A stretch of DNA of 64,000 bases, taken from contig NZ_CP070950.1 of NCBI RefSeq assembly GCF_017084525.1, positions 310,001-374,000 on the forward strand. The letters are read 5' to 3'. Positions 24,396 to 32,410 of this stretch are shown here, piece by piece (within the stretch, counting starts at the first letter, position 1; each line of letters begins with the position of its first letter). This DNA is from Conexibacter sp. SYSU D00693. GTDB lineage: Bacteria; Actinomycetota; Thermoleophilia; Solirubrobacterales; Solirubrobacteraceae. The notes under the pieces were generated by a model. The model saw only the letters and a program-made list of their open reading frames with translations. It did no database searches and had not been told where the DNA came from. Both the position numbers and the translations under genes were made by a program.

Positions 24396-24709
24396 CCCTC
24401 GCCCTCGAGCGCCTCCTCGCGCGAGCGGTGCAGCACGAGGCGGTCCTCCATGTTGGACAGCTCGAGCAGGACCGCCGCGGCGCTGCCGCTGGGCGCGACG
24501 ACCGACAGCCGCCGGCCGGTGCGCTGCATGCGGCCGTCGGCCTGGACGATGGCGCCCAGCGCGGTCGAGTCGACGAACGAGACGTCGGACAGGTCGACGA
24601 CCACCGGCGCGTCGAGCTGGCCGGCCGCCTCGTTGAGCTGCGGCGCCAGGTCACGGGCCGCCGCGATGTCGAGCTCTCCGGAGGGGGCGATGACGTACGG
24701 GTCGGACAC
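24392..24709 (-). CDS. STAS-domain anti-sigma factor antagonist (105 aa)
   Basis: A single STAS domain (SpoIIAA/RsbV-like). The phospho-acceptor region VVDLSDVSFVDSTALGAIVQ contains the conserved Asp-Ser-(Thr/Ser)-(Ala/Gly)-Leu motif; the Ser is the site phosphorylated by an anti-sigma kinase. The protein would sequester an anti-sigma factor when dephosphorylated. The neighbouring PP2C phosphatase and the large kinase/phosphatase at 26 kb are plausible regulators. No stand-alone RsbW-type anti-sigma gene is in the window. Confidence 0.88.
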   Translation of the reverse strand: MSDPYVIAPSGELDIAAARDLAPQLNEAAGQLDAPVVVDLSDVSFVDSTALGAIVQADGRMQRTGRRLSVVAPSGSAAAVLLELSNMEDRLVLHRSREEALEGEG

Positions 24710-25101
24710 TGTCCGCCCAGGTACCCGCAGCGCCGCGCAGTTACGTGCATCGAGGCACAGGAGGGTCGGAGGGGAGAGGCAGCCTCAGCCGGTGCTCGTC
24801 CACGGCCGCGAGCGCCCGCGAGGGCGCCGCGACCTCTCGGGCACGGGCTAGACCTGCGACGCGAGCGCGAAGGCTGCGGGCAGGAACGTCACGACGAGGT
24901 GCGTCACGACGGTCGGGAGGCTGCGGACCATGGCCAGGATGGTGCCCGCCGCCCGCGCGTCGTTCGGCGGGGACGGCCCCCGAACGGCGGCCCGGCCCTC
25001 ACCACTCCGAGGGGTGCGGCTGACCGCCGCCCGGCGGGGCTGCCGGCACCACCCGGCGTCCGGACCGATGAGCTTCGGCGCGCCGAGCGATCCTGCCCTC
25101 C
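24710..25101. other. 392-bp intergenic stretch without a recognised gene
   Basis: I find no convincing coding frame. Frames open here either lack a start, show low-complexity Arg/Gly composition, or run antisense into flanking genes. A short hydrophobic minus-strand frame (MVRSLPTVVTHLVVTFLP..., 27 codons ending near 24849) lacks a ribosome binding site. The region presumably holds the promoters of the STAS gene and the cupin gene, and perhaps a decayed gene. Confidence 0.4.
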
Positions 25102-25509
25102 ATGAGCACCACCACCGTCCTGCCGCTGCTCGAGGTCGCCGACGTCGCCGCTGACATGGGCTGCGACGGCGCCGAGGAGCTGCGGTTCCTCACCGCGGAC
25201 CTCGGCACCACCGGCGTCGGCGCGACGCTGCACCGGATCCGCCCCGGCGCGCGCCAGCCCTTCGGCCACCGCCACCACGCCGCCACCAACGAGGAGGTCT
25301 ACGTCGTGCTCGCCGGCTCGGGCCGCCTCGCCGCGGGCGACGTCGTCCACGAGCTGCAGCGCCTGGACGCCGTCCTCGTGCCCGCGCCGCTGCCGCGCGC
25401 GATGGAAGCCGGGCCCGACGGGATGGAGGTCCTCGTCTTCGGCACCCGCCACGACGCCGACGGCGAGCTCGAGATGGGCTGGTGGCCCGATCAGCCCGCG
25501 GTGACGTAG
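25102..25509 (+). CDS. Cupin-domain protein (135 aa)
   Basis: A small beta-barrel cupin. Motif 1 is recognisable as GHRHHAATNEEVYVVLAGSGRL (His and Glu metal ligands) and motif 2 as LQRLDAVLVPAPLPRAMEAG. Cupins of this size bind a metal and act as isomerases, dioxygenases or small-molecule sensors; the substrate is not inferable. The end overlaps the convergent thioesterase gene by 19 bases. Confidence 0.85.
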   Translation: MSTTTVLPLLEVADVAADMGCDGAEELRFLTADLGTTGVGATLHRIRPGARQPFGHRHHAATNEEVYVVLAGSGRLAAGDVVHELQRLDAVLVPAPLPRAMEAGPDGMEVLVFGTRHDADGELEMGWWPDQPAVT

Positions 25510-25907
25510 ACCGCCCGGGCGCGCACGACCTCGCGGCCGTCGACGCAGAGCGAGCAGTCGGCGAAGGACAGCGTGCCGCCGACGCGGTCGACGCTCGTGC
25601 GGGACTCGATCCAGTCGCCGGGCCGGGCGGGCTTGAGGTAGTCGACGGTGAGCGAGACCGTCGCGCGGTCCTTGCCGTCGTCGGCGTCGGCCTCGATCGC
25701 CCGGCCGAGCGCGAAGTCGGCGAACGTCGACAGCAGACCGCCCTGGACGGTGCCGCGGTGGTTGGTGTGGCGCTCCTCGGCCTGGAGGCCCAGGACCAGC
25801 GCCTCGCCGCCCTCGCGGACGTAGACGGGCCCGATGTGCTCGAGGTACGGGCCCTGTCGCGGATGCTCGACGAAGCCCTCGGGGACGGTGGTCGTGCTCA
25901 TGCTCAT
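25491..25907 (-). CDS. PaaI-type hot-dog thioesterase (138 aa)
   Basis: The motif HTNHRGTVQGGLLSTFADFALG is the PaaI/YiiD-like thioesterase signature, with the catalytic HxGxxxGG-(x)-D arrangement slightly modified (His, Asn, Gly then Gly-Gly, Asp). Strands SLTVDYLKPARPGDWIE follow. Expected function: acyl- or aryl-CoA hydrolysis. The ATG at 25907 (MSMSTTTVPEG) was chosen; an ATG two codons later is equally possible. One of three hot-dog thioesterases in this window. Confidence 0.83.
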   Translation of the reverse strand: MSMSTTTVPEGFVEHPRQGPYLEHIGPVYVREGGEALVLGLQAEERHTNHRGTVQGGLLSTFADFALGRAIEADADDGKDRATVSLTVDYLKPARPGDWIESRTSVDRVGGTLSFADCSLCVDGREVVRARAVYVTAG

Positions 25908-26021
25908 CGGGTGCGCCTCTACCCGCACACCACCGCCGCCCCGCCGCGATGTGATGCGCATCACACACTCCCGCCCTGACGAGCGTCACCGCGCCGGCGA
26001 TGCCGGGTAGCGTGCGGGCGC

Positions 26022-29000
26022 TTGGACGGACCGCCTCCCACGCCCCCGGGCTCCCCGAAGGAGTCGGACATCCGCGAGCTCCTCGCGGCGGTCGGTCGCG
26101 TCGGCCAGGACCTCCTCGCCGTCGACTGGGCCGCCACCCCGCTCGGCCCGCCCGAGCGCTGGCCGCAGGCGCTCCAGACCTCCGTGCGGATCATGCTCGG
26201 CTCGCGCTTCGCCATGTGGATGGCCTGGGGCGACGAGCTGACGTTCTTCTGCAACGACGCCTACCGGCGCGACACGCTCGGGACGAAGTACCCGTGGGCG
26301 CTCGGCCGGCCCGCGAGCGAGGTGTGGGCGGAGATCTGGCCGGACATCGGCCCGCGCATCGCGACCGTCCTGCGGACGGGCCAGGCGACGTGGGACGAGG
26401 CGCTGCTGCTGTTCCTGGAGCGCAGCGGCTATCGCGAGGAGACCTACCACACGTTCTCCTACAGCCCGCTCAGCGACGACGACGGGCGCGTCGTCGGCAT
26501 GCTCTGCGTCGTCAGCGAGGAGACCGAGCGCGTCATCGGGGAGCGCCGGATGGCGACCCTGCGCGACCTCGGCGCGGCGCTCACCACCGCCGACGGCGAG
26601 CAGGCGGTGCTCGACGCCACGTGCGACCGCCTGGAGGCGGACCGTCGCGACCTCCCGTTCTCGCTGGTGTACCTCTACGAGGACGAGACCGCCAGCCGCG
26701 CGCACCTCGCCTGCGCCGCCGGGGTGCAGCCCGGCAGCGCCGTCGCACCCACGCTGCTCGAGGTCGACGACCCCGACGCCGTGTGGCCGGCGGCGCCGCT
26801 GGCCGGCGGCGCGACCCTCGCGCAGGTCGACGACCTCGCGGCGCGCTTCGGCCCGTTGCCGACGGGCGCCTGGGACGAGCCGCCGCAGCAGGCGCTCCTG
26901 CTGCCGCTGTCCCAGCAGGGCCAGCCGGCGCCGTTCGGGTTCCTCGCCGTCGCCGTCAACCCGCTGCGCCGGCTCGACGAGGACGTCACCGCCTTCGCCA
27001 CGCTCCTGGCCGCCCAGGTGGCGGCGGGGATCGCCAGCGCGCGCGCCTACGACGCCGAGCGCCGTCGAGCGCAGGAGCTCGCCGAGCTCGACCGCGCGAA
27101 GACCGCCTTCTTCACGAACGTCAGCCACGAGCTGCGCACCCCGTTGACGCTCCTGCTCGGCCCGGCCGAGAACGCGCTGGCCGACCGCGCCACGCCGCTG
27201 CCCGACGCCCACCGCGAGCGCGTCGAGCTCGTCCTGCGCAACGCCCAGCGGCTGCTCAAGCTCGTCAACACGCTGCTGGACTTCTCGCGCCTGCAGTCGG
27301 GCAGCGCGACCGCCGCCTTCGAGCCCGTCGACCTCGGCAGGGTCACCGCGGAGCTGGCGAGCATGTTCGAGTCGGCCGCCGAGCGCGGCGGCGTCGACCT
27401 CGTCATCGCGTGCGCGCCGCTGCCCGAGCCGGTCTACGTCGACCGCGAGATGTGGGCGAAGATCGTCCTCAACCTCGTCTCGAACGCCCTGAAGTTCACC
27501 TTCGACGGCTCGATCACCGTCCGCGTCGACGAGCACGACGGGCACGCCCGGCTCAGCGTCACGGACACCGGGATCGGCATCGAGCCCGGCGACCAGGAGC
27601 GCCTGTTCGAGCGCTTCCACCGCGTCGTCGGCGCGCGCTCGCGCAGCCACGAGGGCTCGGGCATCGGCCTCGCGCTCGTGGCCGAGCTCGCCGAGCTGCA
27701 CGGCGGCCGGGCGACGGTCGAGAGCGCGCCCGGGGAGGGCAGCACCTTCAGCGTCCTGCTGCCCTTCGGCGCCGCGCACCTCCCGTCCGGGGAGCTCGCC
27801 GAGGCGGGCGGCCGCGACGTGCGCCCCGACGAGCAGGCGCAGGGCTTCCTCGCCGAGGCCCTGCGCTGGGTCGACGACGACGGCGCGGCGGACCACCCCG
27901 TCACGGTGCGCCCCGACGAGGCGGGGGACCGGCGCCACGCGCCGACCGCGGCGCCCCGGGTCCTCGTCGTCGACGACAACGCCGACATGCGCGAGTACGT
28001 CGCGTCGCTGCTGGCGGGCGACTACGCCGTCGAGACCGCGGCGGACGGCGAGCAGGCGCTCGAGCTCGCGCGACGCCAGCCGCCGGACCTCGTCCTCAGT
28101 GACGTGATGATGCCCCGGCTCGACGGGTTCGGGCTGCTGCGGGCGCTGCAGGACGACCCCGCGACGATGCACGTCCCGGTCGTGCTGCTGTCGGCCCGCG
28201 CCGGCGAGGAGGGGACGATCGAGGGGCTCGAGGCCGGTGCCGACGACTACCTCACCAAGCCCTTCTCGGCCCGCGAGCTCCTCGCGCGCGTGCGGGCGAA
28301 CCTCGAGCTCGAGCGCGTGCGCCGGACGCGCGACCAGCTCCAGCGCAGCCGCCGGCTGCTCGACCAGGCCCAGCGCCTGGCGAAGGTCGGCAGCTGGGAG
28401 CTCGACCTGGCGACGGGGGCGGTCAGCGCGTCCGAGGAGCTGCTGCGCCAGCTGCAGGTCGACGCGGAGGGCCTCGAGGCGCGCGGCTTCGAGGAGGCGC
28501 GGGCGCGGATGCTCGACGACGGCGAGGCCGACCGCATGCGCCGGGCGCTCGAGGCCGCCGTGGAGGGCCAGCCGCTGGACCACGAGATGCGGGTGCGCAC
28601 CCCCGAGGGCGACGTGCGCACCTACCGGACCCTGGGGCAGGTCGAGCGCGACGAGCACGACCGCCCGGTGCGCCTGTGGGGCACGAGCCAGGACGTGACC
28701 GAGCAGCGCGCCGCCGAGGCCGCGCTGGCCTCGGCCGCCGCCGAGCGCGAGGCGGCCACCCGCGAGCACCGCATCGCCGACGAGCTCCAGCGCAGCCTGC
28801 TGCCCGTCCAGCAGGCCACGCCCGACCACCTCGAGGCCGCCGCGTTCTACCGGGCCGGCGTGGAGGGCACCCAGGTCGGCGGCGACTGGTACGACGTCAT
28901 CGAGCTCGGCGCGGGACGCACCGCCCTCGTCATCGGCGACGTCATGGGCCGCGGCGTGCACGCGGCCGCGGTCATGGGCCAGCTGCGCGCGGCCGTGCGC

Positions 29001-29858
29001 GCGTACTCGCGGCTCGACCTGCCGCCCGCCGACCTCCTGGAGTACCTCGACGGCGTGGTCCGCGACCTCGACGAGGACCAGATCGTGACGTGCGTGTACG
29101 CGGTCTACGACTCGGCCGACGGGACGCTGGCCTACGCCAACGCCGGCCACCTGCCGCCGCTGATGTGCGAGCCCGGCGGCGCGGGTCGCCGCCTCACGGG
29201 CGGCGGGCCGCCCTTGGGCACGGGGCCGTGGACCCTCAGCGAGGAGCGCGTCGAGCTGCCGCCGGGGACGAGCGTGGCGCTCTACACCGACGGCCTCGTC
29301 GAGCGCCGCGACCGCGACCTCGACACGGGCATCGACGAGGTGCTGCATCGCCTCGGGGCGGCCGAGGACCTCGACGTCCGCCTGGACGAGCTGCCCGCCG
29401 CGCTCGTCGACGCGCTCACGCCGGACGACCTCGACGACGACGTGGCCGTGCTCGTCGCGCGGGTCGCCGCCGACGACGACGCCGCCCCGCCGGTCACCTT
29501 CGCCCTCGACGCTCGGCCCAGCGCGGTGCGCGAGGGGCGCGCGGCCGTGTCCGCCACGCTGACGGGCTGGCACGTGGCGGGGGACGTCGTCGCCGACGCG
29601 GTGCTCGTGGCCAGCGAGCTCGTGACGAACGCCGTGCTGCACGGCGCGGCGCCCATCGAGCTGCGCGTGCGCCGGTCGTCGTCGCACGTGATGCTCGAGG
29701 TCCGCGACGGCGCGACCGTCCCGCCGCAGAAGATGCGCCCCGACGCCGACGAGGAGCACGGCCGCGGCCTGCAGCTCGTCGCGTCGCTGTCGGACCGCTG
29801 GGGCACGCGGCCCCTGGACGGCGGCAAGGCGGTCTGGTGCACGCTGGCGCTGCCGTGA
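26022..29858 (+). CDS. Hybrid histidine kinase / response regulator / SpoIIE phosphatase / anti-sigma kinase (1278 aa)
   Basis: The domains run in this order: PAS (~30-170), GAF (~180-345), HisKA with phospho-His369 in NVSHELRTPLT, HATPase_c (~460-580), receiver (~645-765) with phospho-acceptor Asp694 in LSDVMMPRLDG and KPFSARELL, a second PAS (~790-900), a SpoIIE/PP2C phosphatase (~910-1130; GGDWYD near 954) and a C-terminal RsbW-like HATPase (~1150-1278; ASELVTNAVLHG). It thus unites a phosphorelay with both antagonistic enzymes of partner switching. No membrane segment is seen. TTG start, with TAGCGT 8 bases upstream. Confidence 0.9.
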   Translation: MDGPPPTPPGSPKESDIRELLAAVGRVGQDLLAVDWAATPLGPPERWPQALQTSVRIMLGSRFAMWMAWGDELTFFCNDAYRRDTLGTKYPWALGRPASEVWAEIWPDIGPRIATVLRTGQATWDEALLLFLERSGYREETYHTFSYSPLSDDDGRVVGMLCVVSEETERVIGERRMATLRDLGAALTTADGEQAVLDATCDRLEADRRDLPFSLVYLYEDETASRAHLACAAGVQPGSAVAPTLLEVDDPDAVWPAAPLAGGATLAQVDDLAARFGPLPTGAWDEPPQQALLLPLSQQGQPAPFGFLAVAVNPLRRLDEDVTAFATLLAAQVAAGIASARAYDAERRRAQELAELDRAKTAFFTNVSHELRTPLTLLLGPAENALADRATPLPDAHRERVELVLRNAQRLLKLVNTLLDFSRLQSGSATAAFEPVDLGRVTAELASMFESAAERGGVDLVIACAPLPEPVYVDREMWAKIVLNLVSNALKFTFDGSITVRVDEHDGHARLSVTDTGIGIEPGDQERLFERFHRVVGARSRSHEGSGIGLALVAELAELHGGRATVESAPGEGSTFSVLLPFGAAHLPSGELAEAGGRDVRPDEQAQGFLAEALRWVDDDGAADHPVTVRPDEAGDRRHAPTAAPRVLVVDDNADMREYVASLLAGDYAVETAADGEQALELARRQPPDLVLSDVMMPRLDGFGLLRALQDDPATMHVPVVLLSARAGEEGTIEGLEAGADDYLTKPFSARELLARVRANLELERVRRTRDQLQRSRRLLDQAQRLAKVGSWELDLATGAVSASEELLRQLQVDAEGLEARGFEEARARMLDDGEADRMRRALEAAVEGQPLDHEMRVRTPEGDVRTYRTLGQVERDEHDRPVRLWGTSQDVTEQRAAEAALASAAAEREAATREHRIADELQRSLLPVQQATPDHLEAAAFYRAGVEGTQVGGDWYDVIELGAGRTALVIGDVMGRGVHAAAVMGQLRAAVRAYSRLDLPPADLLEYLDGVVRDLDEDQIVTCVYAVYDSADGTLAYANAGHLPPLMCEPGGAGRRLTGGGPPLGTGPWTLSEERVELPPGTSVALYTDGLVERRDRDLDTGIDEVLHRLGAAEDLDVRLDELPAALVDALTPDDLDDDVAVLVARVAADDDAAPPVTFALDARPSAVREGRAAVSATLTGWHVAGDVVADAVLVASELVTNAVLHGAAPIELRVRRSSSHVMLEVRDGATVPPQKMRPDADEEHGRGLQLVASLSDRWGTRPLDGGKAVWCTLALP

Positions 29859-29867
29859 GGAGCGCCG

Positions 29868-29886
29868 GGCGGGGTAGGACCCCGCC
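29868..29886 (+). promoter_or_regulatory. Inverted repeat abutting the start codon at 29887
   Basis: GGCGGGG and CCCCGCC (7-bp arms) flank TAGGA and end one base before the ATG. It could be a hairpin limiting translation, an operator, or a terminator for the upstream kinase gene. The TAGGAC hexamer inside resembles the -10 words seen before other genes here. Confidence 0.35.
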
Positions 29887-30897
29887 ATGGCCTCCAGCGA
29901 CCGAGGACTGACCGTCGCGGTGACGGGTCCGACCGGCACCTTCGGCTTCGGGCTCGTGCCGTTCCTGCAGGCCGACGACCGGATCGGGCGGATCGTCGGC
30001 ATCGCTCGCCGGCCCTTCGACCCCGCCGAGCACGGCTGGACGAAGATGGAGTACCGGCGCGGCGACGTGCGCGAGCCCGGGGCGCTCGCCGGGGCGTTCG
30101 CCGGCGCCGACGTCGTCATCCACCTCGCGTTCATGATCACCGGCAACGCGTCGCGCGAGGCGACGCGGGCGATCAACGTCGAGGGCACCCGCAACGCGTT
30201 CGAGGCCGCGGCCGGGGCGGGTGCCCAGCGATTCGTCTACGCCTCGTCGGTGGCGGCCTACGGCTTCCACCCCGACAACCCGGTCGGCATGGACGAGCAG
30301 TGGCCGCGTCGGCCCGCCGCGCGGCTCTTCTACGCGCAGGAGAAGGCGGAGGTCGAGGCCCTGCTCGGCGAGGCGGCGACGCGCCACCCGGAGCTCGGGC
30401 TCTACCTCCTGCGCCCGCCCATCGTCCTGGGACCGCATGCCGTGGGGGCCAAGGAGCTGCTGCCGGGTCCACTGGCCGCCCTCGGCCGGGCGGTCGGGGG
30501 GCGCGTCAGCCGGCTGCCGGTCCCGCTGCCCGCGCCGGTGCCCGACGTGCCGCTGCAGCTCATCCACGAGGACGACGTCGGCCAGGCGTTCCTGCTGTGC
30601 GCGGTGGGCGCGGGGCCGCCCGGCGCCTACAACATCGCCGCCGACGGCGTGCTGTCGCTCGTCGACGTGGCCCGGGAGCTGGGCGTGCTGCCCGTCGGCG
30701 TGCCCGGGCGCGTGGCCCACACCGCGGCGCGCGCGGTCGCGGCGGTGCCCGTCCCGCCGTTCGTCCCGCCCGTGGTGGAGTGGGTCGAGGCCGCCAGCCA
30801 CCCGGCGATCATGGACACGACCAAGGCGCGGGCACAGCTCGGCTGGTCGCCGCGCTTCAGCGCCCTCGACGCCCTGCGTGCCACGCTGGGGGCGTGA
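29887..30897 (+). CDS. NAD-dependent epimerase/dehydratase family protein (336 aa)
   Basis: An extended SDR. The Rossmann motif VAVTGPTGTFGFGLVPFL (TGxxGxxG) is followed by DVVIHLAF, INVEGTRNAFEAA, the catalytic region FVYASSVAAYGF and YAQEKAEVE (YxxxK), and the substrate-binding RPPIVLGPHA. Its length is typical for sugar-nucleotide epimerases and related enzymes, but the substrate is unknown. It is 28 bp after the hybrid kinase gene and overlaps the downstream acetyltransferase-like gene (GTGA). Confidence 0.88.
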   Translation: MASSDRGLTVAVTGPTGTFGFGLVPFLQADDRIGRIVGIARRPFDPAEHGWTKMEYRRGDVREPGALAGAFAGADVVIHLAFMITGNASREATRAINVEGTRNAFEAAAGAGAQRFVYASSVAAYGFHPDNPVGMDEQWPRRPAARLFYAQEKAEVEALLGEAATRHPELGLYLLRPPIVLGPHAVGAKELLPGPLAALGRAVGGRVSRLPVPLPAPVPDVPLQLIHEDDVGQAFLLCAVGAGPPGAYNIAADGVLSLVDVARELGVLPVGVPGRVAHTAARAVAAVPVPPFVPPVVEWVEAASHPAIMDTTKARAQLGWSPRFSALDALRATLGA

Positions 30898-31175
30898 CCG
30901 ACACCGCACCACAGGCCGTCCACGTCCCAGAGCAGTCGCGCCTCGAGCTGCGCCGCGGCGAGGAGGTCGTCGGCTGGGTCGACCTGCGGCCCGCCGGCGC
31001 CAGCACGATCATCGCCCACACTGAGGTGCTGCAGGAGGGCCAGGGCCTGGGCGGCCTGGCCGTCCGCGCGGCCGTCGAGCACATCCGCGGCGAGGGCAAG
31101 TCGGTCATCGCCGTCTGCCCGTTCGCGCTGGGCTACCTGCGCAGCCACCCCGAGCTGGCCGAGACCGAGCGCTAG
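30894..31175 (+). CDS. YjdJ/GNAT-like N-acetyltransferase (93 aa)
   Basis: A minimal GNAT fold of the COG2388 type. It has RLELRRGEEVVGWVDLRPAG, then IAHTEVLQEGQGLGGLAVRAAVEHIRG, whose Gly-rich GQGLGG binds the pyrophosphate of acetyl-CoA, then VIAVCPFALGYLRSHPE with the conserved Cys-Pro-Phe. These tiny proteins acetylate unknown targets. The GTG start overlaps the epimerase stop, so the two are cotranslated. The stop is a shared CTAG with the DUF305 gene. Confidence 0.87.
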   Translation: MTDTAPQAVHVPEQSRLELRRGEEVVGWVDLRPAGASTIIAHTEVLQEGQGLGGLAVRAAVEHIRGEGKSVIAVCPFALGYLRSHPELAETER

Positions 31176-31789
31176 TGCCCCTCGGCGGCGTGCTCGCCGC
31201 CGCGGTGGTCGCCGTCGAGGTGGCGGCGCATCGTCCGCACCTCGCGGGCCTGGTCGCGGGCGATCGTCGCGGCCAGGCGCCGCAGCGCCGGGTCGGTCCC
31301 GCGCGCGAGCTCGGCGCGGGCCATGGCGATCGCCCCTTCGTGATGGGGGACCATCATGGTCAGGAACGCCTCGTCGACGTCGGCGGCGTCGCGCAGCTGC
31401 GCGGGGTCGTCGTCCATGCCCATGGCGTGGTGCGGCACGCCGAGGTCGCCCGCCTGCGCGCCCTGCGCCGCGAGCGCCCGATCGCGCGAGCGCATCGTCG
31501 CCACCTCGGCGCGCTGGCTGCGGGCGATGCCGCGCGCGAGGTCGCGCACGAACGACGAGCGGGCGCGGCCCTGGGCGAGCCGCGCCATCTCGATCGCCGC
31601 CTCGTGGTGGGGGACCATCGCCGCCACGAACGCGCGGTCGACCTGGCCGGTCGCGGCCGCCGTCGTGGCGGTGCCCGTGTGGGTGGCGCCGCCGGGGCCG
31701 TGCTCGGCCTGGTCGTCCGCGGCCTGGCCGCCGCACGCCGCGAGGACGAACGCGGTGAGGACCGCCGGGAGCTGCAGGACAAGGCGCAT
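31172..31789 (-). CDS. DUF305 lipoprotein (205 aa)
   Basis: A lipoprotein signal (LQLPAVLTAFVLAACGGQ, lipobox AAC) is followed by a four-helix bundle with two copies of the DUF305 signature, FVAAMVPHHEAAIEMARLA and FLTMMVPHHEGAIAMARAE. It is rich in His and Met, which may bind copper or another metal at the cell surface. I chose the ATG at 31789, giving a proper signal peptide; an upstream frame extension lacks one. The role is unknown for the family, although many members lie near copper-resistance genes. Confidence 0.88.
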   Translation of the reverse strand: MRLVLQLPAVLTAFVLAACGGQAADDQAEHGPGGATHTGTATTAAATGQVDRAFVAAMVPHHEAAIEMARLAQGRARSSFVRDLARGIARSQRAEVATMRSRDRALAAQGAQAGDLGVPHHAMGMDDDPAQLRDAADVDEAFLTMMVPHHEGAIAMARAELARGTDPALRRLAATIARDQAREVRTMRRHLDGDHRGGEHAAEGH

Positions 31790-31883
31790 CCCGGCGGTGC
31801 TACCCGGCGGGGCCTGGGCCCCGACCGCAGCGGCGTCGGAGGCCGACCGATGAGTCCGGGCGGTCGGCGTCGTCTCAACGGGC

Positions 31884-32375
31884 ATGACGACACGCATCAC
31901 CCCCAACCTCTGGTTCGACGGCAACGCCGAGGAGGCCGCCGAGTTCTACGTCTCGGTCTTCAAGGACGCCCGGATCACCGGCAAGACGCACTACCCGGCG
32001 GGCAGCCCCGGGACGAAGGGGTCGGTCATGACCGTCTCCTGGGAGCTCGACGGCCACAAGTTCGTGGGCATCAACGGCGGGCCGCAGTTCAAGTTCAACG
32101 AGGCGATCTCCTTCGAGGTCCACTGCGCCGACCAGGCCGAGGTCGACTTCTACTGGGAGCGTCTCACCGCCGACGGCGGCAAGGAGGGCCCGTGCGGCTG
32201 GTGCACCGACCGCTTCGGCGTGTCGTGGCAGGTCGTGCCCGCCGGCATGGACGAGCTCTTCGCCGACGGCGACGAGGAGCGGGCCGCCCGCGCCTTCCGT
32301 GCCATGGAGTCGATGACCAAGCTCGACGTCGCGGCGCTGCGCCGCGCCGCGGACGGGGAGGCCGTCGCCGCCTAG
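31884..32375 (+). CDS. VOC/PhnB-like protein (163 aa)
   Basis: A glyoxalase/bleomycin-resistance fold (vicinal oxygen chelate) of the PhnB-like subgroup often labelled 3-demethylubiquinone methyltransferase. It has ITPNLWFDGNAEEAAEFYVS, SVMTVSWELDGHKFVGING, FNEAISFEVHC and GWCTDRFGVSWQVVP. No methyltransferase domain is present, so that old label should not be used. Probably a small-molecule-binding or isomerase-like protein. Confidence 0.88.
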   Translation: MTTRITPNLWFDGNAEEAAEFYVSVFKDARITGKTHYPAGSPGTKGSVMTVSWELDGHKFVGINGGPQFKFNEAISFEVHCADQAEVDFYWERLTADGGKEGPCGWCTDRFGVSWQVVPAGMDELFADGDEERAARAFRAMESMTKLDVAALRRAADGEAVAA

Positions 32376-32410
32376 TGCGATCGCGCGTCACGGGCTAGCG
32401 TTCGGCCACC

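Noticed and set aside
24710-25101. Short frames in the 392-bp gap, including a hydrophobic 27-codon frame
   Set aside because: No ribosome binding site or family resemblance, and starts are poor; composition alone cannot support a gene.
25986-30194. Very long open frame on the minus strand opposite the hybrid kinase
   Set aside because: It is the mirror of a high-GC coding gene: Arg/Ala/Val-rich low-complexity translation with no domain, while the plus strand has clear kinase and phosphatase motifs.
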